Below, piece after piece: positions 18,449 through 28,387 of a stretch of DNA of 64,000 nucleotides (positions within the stretch are counted from its first letter, which is position 1; every line of letters starts with the position of its first letter). Source of the DNA: Candidimonas sp. SYP-B2681 (lineage in GTDB: Bacteria; Pseudomonadota; Gammaproteobacteria; Burkholderiales; Burkholderiaceae_B). A model generated the notes under the pieces. It ran no database searches. It saw nothing but the letters and a program-made list of their open reading frames with translations, and was not told where the DNA came from. A program made the position numbers and the translations under genes. The stretch spans positions 1-64,000 of the forward strand of contig NZ_RYDV01000002.1 in NCBI RefSeq assembly GCF_003971065.1. Direction: 5' to 3'.

Positions 18449-18964
18449 ATGCTGGCAAGCTTGACTCTCGTCTTAATCCTGGCTGCCGCGCTTGCCCTGT
18501 TGCTTGCGCTGGCATCCCAAGACCTTCGTCACCGACGCCTGCCCAACCCCTGGGTAGGCGCCTATGCATTGATCTTTCCTTTCTGTGCATGGGCCCTTGG
18601 TCTTGGCTGGACGCAAACAGGCTGGCATGTGCTGGCGGCGCTGGCCGCGCTGCTTGTCACGTCGGCGTTCTTCGCGCTGCGCTGGATGGGGGGAGGCGAT
18701 GTCAAACTCTGGTCGGCGCTCATGCTGTGGGCCGGACCACCGCTTGGTTTGCAGGCTGTCCTCATCGCTACGATGGCGGGCGGCCTTCTCGGCATACTTT
18801 CCTGGTTCGCCCAGTGGCGACTGCGCCGTTTGCCTCGCCCGCTATTCAGGCGTTTGTGGCGGCTGTTGACGGCCGAGCGCGGTGTCCCATATGGCGTTGG
18901 CTTGGCGCTGGCCGGGATGTATGTGCTCTATGTCTATGTCCTGACCACGTTGCGGCTGCATTAA
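18449..18964 (+). CDS. tadV: Flp prepilin peptidase (TadV/CpaA, A24 family)
   Basis: The 171-residue, very hydrophobic product is an inner-membrane aspartic protease. The two catalytic aspartates are visible at D25 (SQDLRHRRLPN) and D84 (MGGGDVK). It removes the leader of Flp and of the TadE/TadF pseudopilins. It lacks the N-terminal methylase domain of PilD, as expected for this short class. GAAGG precedes the ATG. Confidence 0.92.
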   Translation: MLASLTLVLILAAALALLLALASQDLRHRRLPNPWVGAYALIFPFCAWALGLGWTQTGWHVLAALAALLVTSAFFALRWMGGGDVKLWSALMLWAGPPLGLQAVLIATMAGGLLGILSWFAQWRLRRLPRPLFRRLWRLLTAERGVPYGVGLALAGMYVLYVYVLTTLRLH

Positions 18965-19007
18965 GCCGCTCGAGGTTTATGTTATTTGGTTAAGGAATCG
19001 CCTTGCT

Positions 19008-20000
19008 ATGTCCAGGCCGCTAAAACTGATTTTGCTTTTTATTGGGGCGCTCGTGCTGGCGCTGGCGGCCAGGTCTCTCTATATCAGCCTGTCACAAGCC
19101 GGTCAGCCTTCTGCGGATTCGAACGCCGTCGTGCAGATTCGTATTGCGGCCGGCCAGCTGCCGGCCGGACTGCTGCTGCGCAATGAAGACCTGGACTGGC
19201 GGGCCGCGCCACGATCTGGGGTTCCGGCCGGCGCTATCACTGAAGACAGCACCGCCGCTCGGGACATCACGGGCGTAATGCTGCGGCGCGACATGAAGCC
19301 GGGGGCACCGGTGCTCGAGCGCGATGTCATTCGCCCCAATGCGCCGGGCTTTCTTTCAGCGGCGCTCAAGCCCGGCATGCGTGCTGTCTCGGTGGCAGTC
19401 GATAACGTATCGGGTAACGCGGGGCTTATCCAGCCCGGTGACTACGTCGACATGATATTGGTCCAGGAAACCGGGGGCCGAGGCAATATGGGCTTTGGCT
19501 TTCCCGAATCCGAGGCCAAGGCGCGATCGGTCGTGAGCGAAACCGTGGTCGAAAAAGCGCGCGTCATTGCGGTGGGTTCAGAATTTTTGCAATACCAGGA
19601 AGAAAGCAGCGCCCGTAAAGACACGGGCCGCAACGCCGCCCGCACAGTGACTCTTGAAGTCCAGCCCCGCGCCGCTGAAGCCATTGCCGTTGCGGCTCGC
19701 TTGGGTACCATTACCCTCGCCCTGCGCAGCTTCGCACGCACCGAACGTAACGGCGCCCATGAAGACGCAGGCGTTACCTGGGAAGGTGAGCAGGACTCCG
19801 ACGGCCCTTTGTGGGCCAGCGATGTGTCCCGCGCCATTGCCGGCGCCGCCGCCCGAAATGGGCAAGCGCCGGTTTCGAACACTGGCACCCAGCCTGTCTT
19901 GTCGCCCCAACCGGCGCCCGCCGGGCCAAAACGTGAAATCTCGATTTTCCGCGGCTCGGAGCGCAGCACGCAGACGCTAAATTCGGCGACAAACCCTTAA
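19008..20000 (+). CDS. rcpC: Flp pilus assembly protein RcpC/CpaB
   Basis: The 330-residue product has one N-terminal membrane segment (about residues 5-22) and a periplasmic SAF domain (VQIRIAAGQLPAGLLL through GAPVLERDV, about 42-105). The CpaB-specific region GMRAVSVAVDNVSG follows. CpaB/RcpC works with the secretin in the periplasm. The Shine-Dalgarno AAGGAA is unusually far (about 12 bases) from the ATG. It lies between tadV and the secretin gene, its standard place. Confidence 0.9.
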   Translation: MSRPLKLILLFIGALVLALAARSLYISLSQAGQPSADSNAVVQIRIAAGQLPAGLLLRNEDLDWRAAPRSGVPAGAITEDSTAARDITGVMLRRDMKPGAPVLERDVIRPNAPGFLSAALKPGMRAVSVAVDNVSGNAGLIQPGDYVDMILVQETGGRGNMGFGFPESEAKARSVVSETVVEKARVIAVGSEFLQYQEESSARKDTGRNAARTVTLEVQPRAAEAIAVAARLGTITLALRSFARTERNGAHEDAGVTWEGEQDSDGPLWASDVSRAIAGAAARNGQAPVSNTGTQPVLSPQPAPAGPKREISIFRGSERSTQTLNSATNP

Positions 20001-20017
20001 CTATGAACAGGAAGACT

Positions 20018-21433
20018 ATGGCGGTTGCGTGGCACTACATCCAGCGGAATTTCAACCAGCACATTGGCGCTTTGCTAGCCGTGTTAGTGCTTGGGTTGGC
20101 CGCGCCGCTGCCTGTCGCAGCGCAAGCGTTGGCGGTGGGCGAGGCGCAGCTGCTTCGTCACCGAGGCGAGGCAGCGACAGTATTCGTGGCTGATCCTGCC
20201 ATCGCCGATGTGCAAGTCCCATCAAACGGCACGGTTCTGGTCATGGGAAAGAAAGCAGGGCAGACGACACTGTATGTGCTGGATGCCGTTGGGGCTTCGT
20301 TATTGCAACAAAAGCTAACTGTCCGCCACAACACCGCCGAACTGTCCCAGGTGCTGCGCCAGCGCTTTCCCGGCCTGCGTATCGGGCTTGAATCGGCCCC
20401 AGGCTCGCTCATGGTTAGTGGAATGGTGCCCGACGCCGCCACGGTCGACGCCATCACGCGCACCGTGCAGTCCTATCTGGGCGCCGAAGAAGGCCTTATT
20501 AACCGACTGGCGATCAGCAGTCCCACCCAGGTGTATTTGCGTGTTCGGGTCACCGAAGTATCGCGCGCCGTCACGCAGCAGTTGGGCATTAACTGGTCGG
20601 CGATCACCACGCCAGGAAACTTTTTTGCCGGCGTCATCAGCGGCCGCAGCTTCCAGAACCTGGTAGGACGCTACGCACAGGGCGGCGGGGGTATGGCTTT
20701 CAGCGGCACCAGCGCCTATACGTCGGCCGGCAATGGCGGTTACTCGTTTCTTGGAGGTTACGCCAACGATGGTCGCTCTATTCAGGCCATGATCGATGTG
20801 CTTGATCGGGAAGGCCTCATCAGCATATTGGCCGAGCCCAATCTGACGGCGGTGTCGGGCGAAACCGCCAGTTTCCTGGCGGGGGGTGAATTTCCCATTC
20901 CGGTTAAACAGGACGATAACAATGGCCTTACGGTGGAGTTCAAACCGTTTGGGGTTGCGCTGGATTTCACCCCCACGGTGCTATCCAATGATCGCATCAG
21001 CCTGAAGGTTCGTCCGGAAATCAGCGAAATCGATCCCAACAACAGTATTGTGCTGGACGGCCTGGTGATACCTGGCTTGTCGGTGCGGCGCGTGGAAACC
21101 ACGGTCGAGATGGCCAGCGGTCAAAGCTTTGCCATCGGCGGACTTCTGCAGAACAATATCCGCGACATTTCGTCGCAAGTGCCGGGCCTGGGCAAAATCC
21201 CGGTTCTGGGACGGCTGTTTTCTTCATCTGACTACCAAAATAACAAAACCGAGCTGGTGGTAATCGTTACCGCTTATCTGGTAAAGCCCAGCGACCGCAG
21301 TCAATTGGCTTCGCCCCTTGAAAGCATGCGGCCCAACACCGACATTGAATACATTTTGCACGACAAGATCGGCCTTGACCCTCTTGACGGCAAGCTTCCC
21401 CGCCTGACCGGCTCAGCCGGTTTCGTTTATTGA
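20018..21433 (+). CDS. rcpA: Flp pilus secretin RcpA/CpaC
   Basis: This outer-membrane secretin (about 471 residues) is the exit pore for the pilus. It has a signal sequence ending near PVAAQA, the N-terminal secretin and T2SS-associated domain (GEAATVFVADPAIADVQV), a BON-like stretch and the secretin core (ILAEPNLTAVSGETASFLAGG, then LKVRPEISEID). An ATG at 20003 also opens the frame, but AGGAAG lies directly before ATG 20018, so I prefer that. The C-terminal GKIPVLGRLFSS is typical of the family. Confidence 0.92.
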   Translation: MAVAWHYIQRNFNQHIGALLAVLVLGLAAPLPVAAQALAVGEAQLLRHRGEAATVFVADPAIADVQVPSNGTVLVMGKKAGQTTLYVLDAVGASLLQQKLTVRHNTAELSQVLRQRFPGLRIGLESAPGSLMVSGMVPDAATVDAITRTVQSYLGAEEGLINRLAISSPTQVYLRVRVTEVSRAVTQQLGINWSAITTPGNFFAGVISGRSFQNLVGRYAQGGGGMAFSGTSAYTSAGNGGYSFLGGYANDGRSIQAMIDVLDREGLISILAEPNLTAVSGETASFLAGGEFPIPVKQDDNNGLTVEFKPFGVALDFTPTVLSNDRISLKVRPEISEIDPNNSIVLDGLVIPGLSVRRVETTVEMASGQSFAIGGLLQNNIRDISSQVPGLGKIPVLGRLFSSSDYQNNKTELVVIVTAYLVKPSDRSQLASPLESMRPNTDIEYILHDKIGLDPLDGKLPRLTGSAGFVY

Positions 21434-21440
21434 GCCTGCT

Positions 21441-21845
21441 ATGAATACTCACGCTTTACCCCTGCCGTTGATGGCTCTCGTGCTAGTCCTGACGCTAGCT
21501 GGCTGCACGTTCCCACGCAAAGACATTTCCGGCATACCCGGACCCGAAATTATTAAGGTTACCCAGGACGACAGCGGCTTTCGTGCCCTTGCTCCCGACT
21601 GCAAGCCTTTGCTGCAACCATCGCAACTGAATAAGAGCGGCGATCGTCGCCAGGCCATTGCGTTTGGCTGTGCCACCTACACAAATCTTGCCGAGCAAAT
21701 CGCCAGGCCTCAAGATCTCACCCATCCGGGCCGCTATGCGGGGCAGTCACCCGACACAGCGGGAGCTGCAGTCAAGCGCCATCGCGACAACACCGTCACC
21801 CCGCTGCGCGGCACTCGGGCCACCGATGTGGGCGCAAAGGACTAA
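21441..21845 (+). CDS. CpaD-like pilus assembly lipoprotein
   Basis: The 134-residue product has a lipoprotein signal (LVLTLAGC, lipobox Cys about residue 22) and the CpaD-family pattern FGCATYTNLAEQIARPQDL. It is probably anchored in the outer membrane and helps position the secretin. It is short compared with alphaproteobacterial CpaD (about 220 residues), with the N-terminal half reduced. Its place between the secretin and tadZ supports the assignment. Confidence 0.82.
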   Translation: MNTHALPLPLMALVLVLTLAGCTFPRKDISGIPGPEIIKVTQDDSGFRALAPDCKPLLQPSQLNKSGDRRQAIAFGCATYTNLAEQIARPQDLTHPGRYAGQSPDTAGAAVKRHRDNTVTPLRGTRATDVGAKD

Positions 21846-21854
21846 GGAACGCAC

Positions 21855-23072
21855 ATGGGGGTCCTGGACGTTTTAGGCAAGAAAAGCAAGGATAGCAACC
21901 TCGCCGCGAGTCTGCTTGTCTTCATGGTCGACGAAGTCAGTCAGCAACAAGTTATTCAGGCGCTGCGCCAATTAGGTGTCACCGATGCCCACGTGGGCGT
22001 CGGGTCTATCGACGACCTGATCGAGCATCTTCTGAAGGTGGAAAAATCTCCTGAGCGTCTCATTGTGGACATATCCGGGCTGGACCAGCCCCTGGACGCC
22101 CTAAGCCGTCTGGCTGACGCCTGTGATCCATCGGTAACCGTCTACACGGTAGGTGAAAAGAACGACGTCACTCTGTACCGCCTGTTGCTACAGGCGGGTA
22201 TCAGCGATTACCGATACAAGCCGCTCACGGTCGATGCGCTGCGCGGCTGGGTGGACGGGCGCGGCAGCTTTAGCGTGCGTCAATCCAGAAGCGGCAAGAT
22301 CATTGCGGTATCTGGCACACGGGGCGGCGTCGGGACGACTTCGGTGGCGGGCCAACTCGCGCGTGAACTTTGCGCCGGCGGGGGCCTGCGCAAGGTAGTG
22401 TTCCTTGACATGGACTTCCATGGTGGCGCGGGCACTACGCTCATGGGCATGCAAAGCAACCATGCCATGACGGAAACGCTGGATAGCGCTGAAAACCTCG
22501 ATGCGCAATTTCTGGAAAGGGTTTTGACCACGCGTGACGGTCGTTTGTTTACGCTGGGCTTCAATAACGGCTATGAGCAGGAGTACCAGCCTGCGCCAGG
22601 TGCCGTAACAAGCCTTCTACGCGTGCTGGCCCAGCACTTTCACTACTTGGTCATCGACTTGGCCCAAGCAGGCGGTATGATCGCCAATGAAGTGTATATG
22701 AATGCGCACGTTAACTGCCTGGTGTCCGACCACTCCGTTCACTCGGGCCGCATTCTTACCTCCCTCATGACCCACATCAGAAATAATCTTGATGCTCCGG
22801 TGATGCATGTGATTCTTAATGCCTCCCGGCCACCGGTCCGGACCCAGGTCGACACACAGGAATTCGCAAAGGCGATTTCGCAACCTGTCACCCTGGCCAT
22901 TCCCTACGATGGCATATTTCCCGGCATGGCAGAAGACCTGGGCCAACAGCTCGACAAGGACAGCCTGATGGCAAAGTCCGTCAGTAAGCTGGCTCGCACT
23001 CTTACCGGCGAAACCGAGCTAGACGAAGCCAGCCCCGGATGGTGGCGTCGACTCTTCGGAAAGGTTGCCTGA
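21855..23072 (+). CDS. tadZ: TadZ/CpaE pilus-localising ATPase
   Basis: The 405-residue product joins an atypical receiver-like N-terminal domain (about 15-130) to a MinD/ParA-like ATPase domain that begins GTRGGVGTTS (about residue 155). The signature lysines of the deviant Walker A motif are replaced by Arg and Thr, as is common in TadZ. Later motifs include VVFLDMDFHGG and VIDLAQAGG. TadZ localises the Tad machine to a cell pole or focus. It overlaps tadA at TGATG. Confidence 0.9.
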   Translation: MGVLDVLGKKSKDSNLAASLLVFMVDEVSQQQVIQALRQLGVTDAHVGVGSIDDLIEHLLKVEKSPERLIVDISGLDQPLDALSRLADACDPSVTVYTVGEKNDVTLYRLLLQAGISDYRYKPLTVDALRGWVDGRGSFSVRQSRSGKIIAVSGTRGGVGTTSVAGQLARELCAGGGLRKVVFLDMDFHGGAGTTLMGMQSNHAMTETLDSAENLDAQFLERVLTTRDGRLFTLGFNNGYEQEYQPAPGAVTSLLRVLAQHFHYLVIDLAQAGGMIANEVYMNAHVNCLVSDHSVHSGRILTSLMTHIRNNLDAPVMHVILNASRPPVRTQVDTQEFAKAISQPVTLAIPYDGIFPGMAEDLGQQLDKDSLMAKSVSKLARTLTGETELDEASPGWWRRLFGKVA

Positions 23073-24535
23073 TGTTCGGGCGCAAACCACCCGTATCCAA
23101 GATGGATAAAGAGCAGGATCCGGCAGCATCCCGCGCCGCCCGGCCAGTGCAGCTTCCCACAAAGTCGATTTCTTCGAGGCTCGCACAACGTGCCGCAGCC
23201 GATAAGGAAAGCGACTCGCGACTCCCGGCTGAGCCGCGGAGCGCGGCCTTTCGCGGGGTTGATGCCACCCGTACGATTGTGCGGTCTGAGCACTACGCCA
23301 CGGCGCGGCAGTTCGTTTTCGCTAGTCTTAACGTGTCGGCTGCGCTGGCCATGTCACGCGATAACGTTAGAGAAGAGATCGAGAACCTGATCGCAGAGTT
23401 GGCACTCCGCGATCGTCTGCCCATCACGCAGCACGAACAAGCGCAGATGACCGACGAGATACTGAACGACATGTTCGGTATTGGCCCGATCGAGCCCTTG
23501 CTGCGCGATGACTCCGTAAACGACATCATGGTGAATGGTCCTGATAAAGTATATGTAGAGCGCAATGGCAAGCTGACCTTAACCGAACTGAAATTTCGCG
23601 ATCACGCGCACTTGGTGAATGTGGCGCAACGCATTGCCGCGGCGGTGGGGCGTCGGGTGGACGAAAGCAGCCCGATGGTGGATGCTCGGCTGGCCGACGG
23701 CAGCCGGGTCAATGTCGTAATGCCGCCCCTGGCACTCGATGGAGTTTCCATTTCCATTCGCAAATTTTCGCGCAGCAACCTGACGCTGCAGCGCCTGGCG
23801 GGTTGCGGAAGCATGTCGCCCGCCATGTCCAAGGTATTGCAGATCGCCGCGGCGTGCCGGCTGAATATTGTTATTTCAGGGGGCACGGGTTCGGGGAAGA
23901 CCACGTTGCTCAACGCCATCTCGCACTTCATTGATCCCACGGAACGCATTGTCACCATCGAAGATGCTGCAGAATTGCAGTTGCAACAGCCGCATGTCGT
24001 GCGTCTTGAAACGCGACCCGCCAATATCGAGGGCGCAAATGCCGTGACACAGGGCGACCTGATTCGCAACGCGCTGCGCATGCGGCCCGATCGGATCATT
24101 CTTGGGGAAACCCGTGGCGCGGAAGCCTTTGATGTCCTCCAGGCGATGAATACCGGCCACGATGGCTCCATGACAACGCTGCACGCCAACACCCCGCGAG
24201 ATGCCCTGGTTCGTCTGGAAAGCATGGTAATGATGGCCAACGGCAATCTGCCTCTGTATGCGATCCGTCGACAAGTCGCCAGTGCGGTACATATGGTTGT
24301 ACAGATCGAGCGCATGCGCGATGGTGTACGCCGCGTGACCAGCATCAGCGAACTTATGGGCATGGAGGGCGACGTAATCGTTACCCAGGACCTGTTTCGC
24401 TTCAATTTCGAGGCGTCCACGCTGGGCGGCGAGGTCCAGGGCTCTTACGATTCCGCGGGCCTGCGTCCGGCGTTTAGCGAACGCGTTCGCTATTACGGAC
24501 TGGAAGCGCAATTGCTGGAGGTAATGAAGGGATGA
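23072..24535 (+). CDS. tadA: TadA/CpaF secretion ATPase
   Basis: This 487-residue hexameric ATPase of the GspE/VirB11 superfamily powers pilus extension, and in some species retraction. Walker A GGTGSGKTT is at about residues 270-278, the Asp box IVTIEDAAELQL follows, and the His box GHDGSMTTLHANTPRDAL is intact. The frame extends upstream to 23039, but ATG 23072 overlaps the tadZ stop in TGATG and gives the expected N-terminus MFGRKPPVS. It overlaps tadB by four bases. Confidence 0.94.
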   Translation: MFGRKPPVSKMDKEQDPAASRAARPVQLPTKSISSRLAQRAAADKESDSRLPAEPRSAAFRGVDATRTIVRSEHYATARQFVFASLNVSAALAMSRDNVREEIENLIAELALRDRLPITQHEQAQMTDEILNDMFGIGPIEPLLRDDSVNDIMVNGPDKVYVERNGKLTLTELKFRDHAHLVNVAQRIAAAVGRRVDESSPMVDARLADGSRVNVVMPPLALDGVSISIRKFSRSNLTLQRLAGCGSMSPAMSKVLQIAAACRLNIVISGGTGSGKTTLLNAISHFIDPTERIVTIEDAAELQLQQPHVVRLETRPANIEGANAVTQGDLIRNALRMRPDRIILGETRGAEAFDVLQAMNTGHDGSMTTLHANTPRDALVRLESMVMMANGNLPLYAIRRQVASAVHMVVQIERMRDGVRRVTSISELMGMEGDVIVTQDLFRFNFEASTLGGEVQGSYDSAGLRPAFSERVRYYGLEAQLLEVMKG

Positions 24536-25512
24536 GCGAAGCCAACCGCGTCGCGCTGCTGGTGTTCTTCATCGTGGTGTTTGGCGGTGGCCTGATCATG
24601 GGCGCCCAACGCTTCCTGCGCAAGTCCCATAAAGAAAACGTTCGGGAAAGGCTGCGCCAGCTGTCTTCAGGATCAACATCGGAAACCGATACGAAATCCA
24701 TCGCGGAGACAGCGCGAGCCCTGCGCGAGGCCCGCCGGCGTCGCCTACGCGCTTCGATGGGATTTCTTGGAATTTACCTGGCCCGCATGGAAGCGCTGGG
24801 GGGGCGTCGAAGCGTCTACACCATCGCCTTGGCAATGCCGTTGCTGCTCGTGATTACGCTGATGGTGAATTGGCTGCTGTTGCCGTTTCCGTGGTGGTTG
24901 GAAGCTCCGCTGGCGATCGCCATTCCCGTGACTGCCGCGTATTTGGCTTACCAGACGCTGGTCGAACGGTTCCGCAACGCCTTTCTGACGCAGATGCCCG
25001 ATATTCTTGACGCCATTACGCGCGCCAGCCAGGCGGGGGTGCCGGTGGCGCTAGCCATACGCAATATCGGCGATATCTTCGATTGGCCTGCCGGCCCGGA
25101 ATTTCGGCGCATCGGGCAGAATCTCCAACTGGGAAACGATTTGGCGTCAGTACTCGATGAAGCCGAGATGCGCATTCGTGTGGCCGACTTTTCCTTTCTT
25201 TGCGTCTGCTTGCTGCTGCAGCGAGAAACGGGGGGATCGCTCAGCGCGACGCTAACCAACTTGGCTGGTGTCATACGTGAAAGGCGCGATTTGCGGCTCA
25301 AGGCACGGGCGCTCACGGCCGAAGCGCGCATTATGTCCAAAGTGTTGGCCGCGATCCCGATGGTCATGCTCGGGCTGATGTGGTTTCTTAGCCCTGACTA
25401 CATCAGTGTGCTTTTTCAAACGAAAGACGGCAATGTCATTCTGGCCTGTGCGGCCCTGATGATGAGCATCGGGCTCGTTTTGGTCAACCGCCTCTCTAAA
25501 CTGAAATCTTGA
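24532..25512 (+). CDS. tadB: TadB inner-membrane platform protein
   Basis: The 326-residue product has a T2SSF domain (about 150-290, including TQMPDILDAITRASQAGVP) and several membrane helices, at about 8-25, 85-125 and 265-320. TadB and TadC form the platform on which TadA acts. The ATG overlaps the tadA stop (ATGA), and tadC starts one base after its stop. Confidence 0.92.
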   Translation: MSEANRVALLVFFIVVFGGGLIMGAQRFLRKSHKENVRERLRQLSSGSTSETDTKSIAETARALREARRRRLRASMGFLGIYLARMEALGGRRSVYTIALAMPLLLVITLMVNWLLLPFPWWLEAPLAIAIPVTAAYLAYQTLVERFRNAFLTQMPDILDAITRASQAGVPVALAIRNIGDIFDWPAGPEFRRIGQNLQLGNDLASVLDEAEMRIRVADFSFLCVCLLLQRETGGSLSATLTNLAGVIRERRDLRLKARALTAEARIMSKVLAAIPMVMLGLMWFLSPDYISVLFQTKDGNVILACAALMMSIGLVLVNRLSKLKS

Positions 25513-25513
25513 T

Positions 25514-26461
25514 ATGACACTGAGTTGGACAGATTGGTTGAACGTCGCAATCTTGATGCTGGGGCTGGTGGCTCTGGGTGTATACACCCATACCCGGCTG
25601 GGTGTGCGGACTCGCATACGCAAGCGTCTGCAGACAGTGGTTCAGGGCCCCACTGCGGATATCTCTTCACGGGACGCCACCACATTGCGCGAGCACAGCG
25701 TGCAGCTGCTTTCGGCGCTGGGGCGCCGTTTGCCGATCTTCAACGGTTCGCAACGCCGCGAAATGCGGGGCAAGCTGGTATCGGCCGGTTATCGCCAAGC
25801 CGGCGCACTGCCGGTGCTCATGGGGATCGCCATTGCCACCGGTCTAATTCTGAGTTTGCTGACTGTCTTTTTACTGTGGCCGAAGCTCGAGGCGGGCGGA
25901 ACCATGCTGAAAATGGCAAGTGCCATACTCGGGCTATACCTGGGTCTGCTGCTGCCCCGCATAGCCCTGGACAAACTGGTGCGACGACGACAACTTGCCA
26001 TCGCCAATAGCTTTCCCGACGCACTGGACCTGATGGTGGTTTGCGCCAATTCGGGGCTGGGCCTGAACGCCATCATCCAACGTGTGGCCCACGAGTTGGA
26101 ATTTCTTGCTCCCGAACTGAGTGATGAATTCACCCTGACGGCAGCACAGTTGCAAATGAGCGGTGATGCGTCTGCAGTGTTGTACGAAATGGCCGAGCGC
26201 ATCGCGCTGGACTCGGTGCGCAGCCTGGCGTCCACGCTCAGCCAGTCGCGTCAATACGGTACGTCGATCAGCGAGGCCCTGCGTATCTTGTCGACCAGCG
26301 AGCGCACGGCTCGCCGTATGCGTACCGAAGAAGCCGCCGCGAAGCTTTCCACCAAAATGACGCTGCCCATGATGCTTTTCATCTTGCCCACCGTCCTCCT
26401 TATCGTGGCCGGACCCGCCGTTCTTGGCCTCATCAATTCCTTCGGCTCCTTGTCGAAATAA
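25514..26461 (+). CDS. tadC: TadC inner-membrane platform protein
   Basis: The 315-residue product is the second T2SSF-type platform protein (NSFPDALDLMVVCANSGLGL, about 160-180), with membrane helices near the N-terminus, around 97-155 and at the C-terminus. It probably forms a heteromer with TadB. It follows tadB by one base, and tadD follows after nine bases. Confidence 0.92.
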   Translation: MTLSWTDWLNVAILMLGLVALGVYTHTRLGVRTRIRKRLQTVVQGPTADISSRDATTLREHSVQLLSALGRRLPIFNGSQRREMRGKLVSAGYRQAGALPVLMGIAIATGLILSLLTVFLLWPKLEAGGTMLKMASAILGLYLGLLLPRIALDKLVRRRQLAIANSFPDALDLMVVCANSGLGLNAIIQRVAHELEFLAPELSDEFTLTAAQLQMSGDASAVLYEMAERIALDSVRSLASTLSQSRQYGTSISEALRILSTSERTARRMRTEEAAAKLSTKMTLPMMLFILPTVLLIVAGPAVLGLINSFGSLSK

Positions 26462-26470
26462 GGACAGCTT

Positions 26471-27247
26471 ATGATCCGATTTATTGTTGTGCTGACCTGT
26501 TGCCTGTTAGTTGCCGCCTGTTCGCCCATGCGAACAGTGAAGGTGCAGCCTCTGGGCAGCGCCGTCGATAACGTGGCGCTACAGGCAGGAGATCTGCGGA
26601 TTGCCGGCAGCGCCCTGGCCAGTGGCGACCTGGATGTGGCCCTCTCCTTGTATCAACGCATTACCGCCACCCATCCCCAAGTGGTGGACGGCTGGATGGG
26701 ACTCGCCACTGCCCGCTATCTTTCGGGCGATATTTCGCAAGCGCGCCAGGCTTATCAGGCAGCGATCGACATCGACCCCCTTCAGCTCGATGCGCATCTG
26801 GGCCTAGCCCGCATGGACATCCGGCAGAGGCGCCTGCCAGAGGCCATCGCACGCTACCAGGCCATGCGGAAACAATGGCCAGACGACCCCCTGGTGCTGG
26901 CGGGGCTAGGCGTCGCCCATGATCTTTCGGGCAATCATCCGCAGGCACAGGCCACATACAGGGAGGGCCTTGCCATGCACCCCGACGATCCTGCCCTGCG
27001 TAGCAACCTTGGCCTTTCTCTGTCGCTCAGTGGAAAAGCGCGCGAAGCCGTCAATGTGCTGCTCGATGTCATGGGTGTGCCTGCATCCATTCCTCAGGGA
27101 CGCCAGAACCTGGCGCTGGCCTACGGTTTGATGGGCCGCGCCGATGCGGCCGAAAGCATACTACTGGGCGACCTTCCACAAGAGACCGTGCAGGACAACC
27201 TGAAGTTCTATCAGGAAGTGCGTCGGCGGATGGATACGAAGGATTAA
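26471..27247 (+). CDS. tadD: TadD tetratricopeptide-repeat lipoprotein
   Basis: The 258-residue product has a lipoprotein signal with lipobox LLVAAC (Cys17), followed by TPR helices from about residue 40 to 240, for example VVDGWMGLATARYLSGDISQ. TadD is a pilotin-like factor needed for secretin assembly. Spacing and order agree with Tad operons elsewhere. Confidence 0.9.
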   Translation: MIRFIVVLTCCLLVAACSPMRTVKVQPLGSAVDNVALQAGDLRIAGSALASGDLDVALSLYQRITATHPQVVDGWMGLATARYLSGDISQARQAYQAAIDIDPLQLDAHLGLARMDIRQRRLPEAIARYQAMRKQWPDDPLVLAGLGVAHDLSGNHPQAQATYREGLAMHPDDPALRSNLGLSLSLSGKAREAVNVLLDVMGVPASIPQGRQNLALAYGLMGRADAAESILLGDLPQETVQDNLKFYQEVRRRMDTKD

Positions 27248-27251
27248 ACGC

Positions 27252-27779
27252 ATGGCGCGCTTACAGCGGTTTTTTTGCCCGCGCGAGCGCCCGGGCCCGA
27301 TCGCGCGGGCCAGAAGTCGCCGTCTAGCGCAGCGCGGCGTGACCGCCCTGGAGTTCGCCCTTGTGGCACCTGCCGCCATACTGGTGCTGTTCTTCGCGAT
27401 TGAAATGGGCATCATGATGATGGCCGACGCCACACTGGGACGTGCAGCCAACGACATCGCGAGGCAGGGTCAAATGAACCGGCTGGACAGTGCAGACTGC
27501 ACCCGCAGCATCAAGTCGCTGCTGTCGGCCGGCATGAGCAGTTGGGTTTTCGATGAACAGGACCTCTTCGTTGATGTCCGTGTCTACGAACCAGGCAAGT
27601 ACACGAAGCTTCCGGTCGACGATCCGGACTACCAGCCACAGTGCAGTACTGGAGGAAGAAACGCCTTGATGGTTTACCGCCTGGGATTCTCGAGTACCGG
27701 TTTCTCTGGCATTCTGAACTGGCTCAATATTGACATTATGCGCTTTGAACGTAGCATCATCCTGCAGAACGAACCGTAG
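27252..27779 (+). CDS. tadE: TadE-family minor pseudopilin
   Basis: The 175-residue product has a basic N-terminal leader, a prepilin-like junction RGVTALEFALVAPAAIL (Glu at +5 after Gly) and one hydrophobic helix. Two cysteines (about 77 and 129) could form a disulfide in the periplasmic part. TadE/TadF are processed by TadV and thought to initiate pilus assembly. AAGGA lies eight bases before the ATG. Confidence 0.87.
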   Translation: MARLQRFFCPRERPGPIARARSRRLAQRGVTALEFALVAPAAILVLFFAIEMGIMMMADATLGRAANDIARQGQMNRLDSADCTRSIKSLLSAGMSSWVFDEQDLFVDVRVYEPGKYTKLPVDDPDYQPQCSTGGRNALMVYRLGFSSTGFSGILNWLNIDIMRFERSIILQNEP

Positions 27780-27781
27780 TC

Positions 27782-28387
27782 ATGGAATCCAGAACTAATG
27801 ATTCGTTGCTAAGGTCCTCGCGTGGGTCGGCCGCCCTCGAGGCGGCGATTATCTTGCCTCTGTTCATCTTTTTTCTACTAGGTACGATCGATTTATACCT
27901 GCACTTCCGGGCCCAGTCCCAAGTCGACAGAGCCGCCAGCAGCGTGGCCCACAGCCTTTCCATGCAACGGGAGATCTTCAGCGAACCGGATTGCGCGGCA
28001 TCGAATGCGATATGTGTATACGAAACCATCGCCGCCGACCTCTATCAGCCCTTACGTTTTTCCAAGGATGGCCGCCTCACCATCACGGTGCTCGTTGGGG
28101 GCCAGGACCAGCATACTTCGGCCGTGCGCTGGGAAGCGGGCGACGGATGGCCCGTGGACTATGGCAATACGTCGATCGGGCCCGCCCGCCTCGGCAGTGC
28201 GGATAGCCTGCCGCCACCACGGGCGGGCGATACGGTCATTCTCGTGGAAGCCATGTACCGGCATGAACCCTTCGCGCTTAGTTCAGGGTTCTGGAAAACC
28301 TTGGGCGGCGACCTTACGCTGTACAGCCGGGCCGTGGCGCGACCGCGGTATGGCGACCTAAGCAGTTTGGAGCCCGCCGATGACTGA
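27782..28387 (+). CDS. tadF: TadF-type minor pseudopilin
   Basis: The 201-residue product has the prepilin-like segment RGSAALEAAIILPLFIFFLL near its start and a hydrophilic C-terminal domain with two cysteines about ten residues apart. It is the second TadE-like protein, in the position occupied by tadF in other operons. The start follows tadE by two bases, and its end overlaps tadG by eight bases. Confidence 0.83.
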   Translation: MESRTNDSLLRSSRGSAALEAAIILPLFIFFLLGTIDLYLHFRAQSQVDRAASSVAHSLSMQREIFSEPDCAASNAICVYETIAADLYQPLRFSKDGRLTITVLVGGQDQHTSAVRWEAGDGWPVDYGNTSIGPARLGSADSLPPPRAGDTVILVEAMYRHEPFALSSGFWKTLGGDLTLYSRAVARPRYGDLSSLEPADD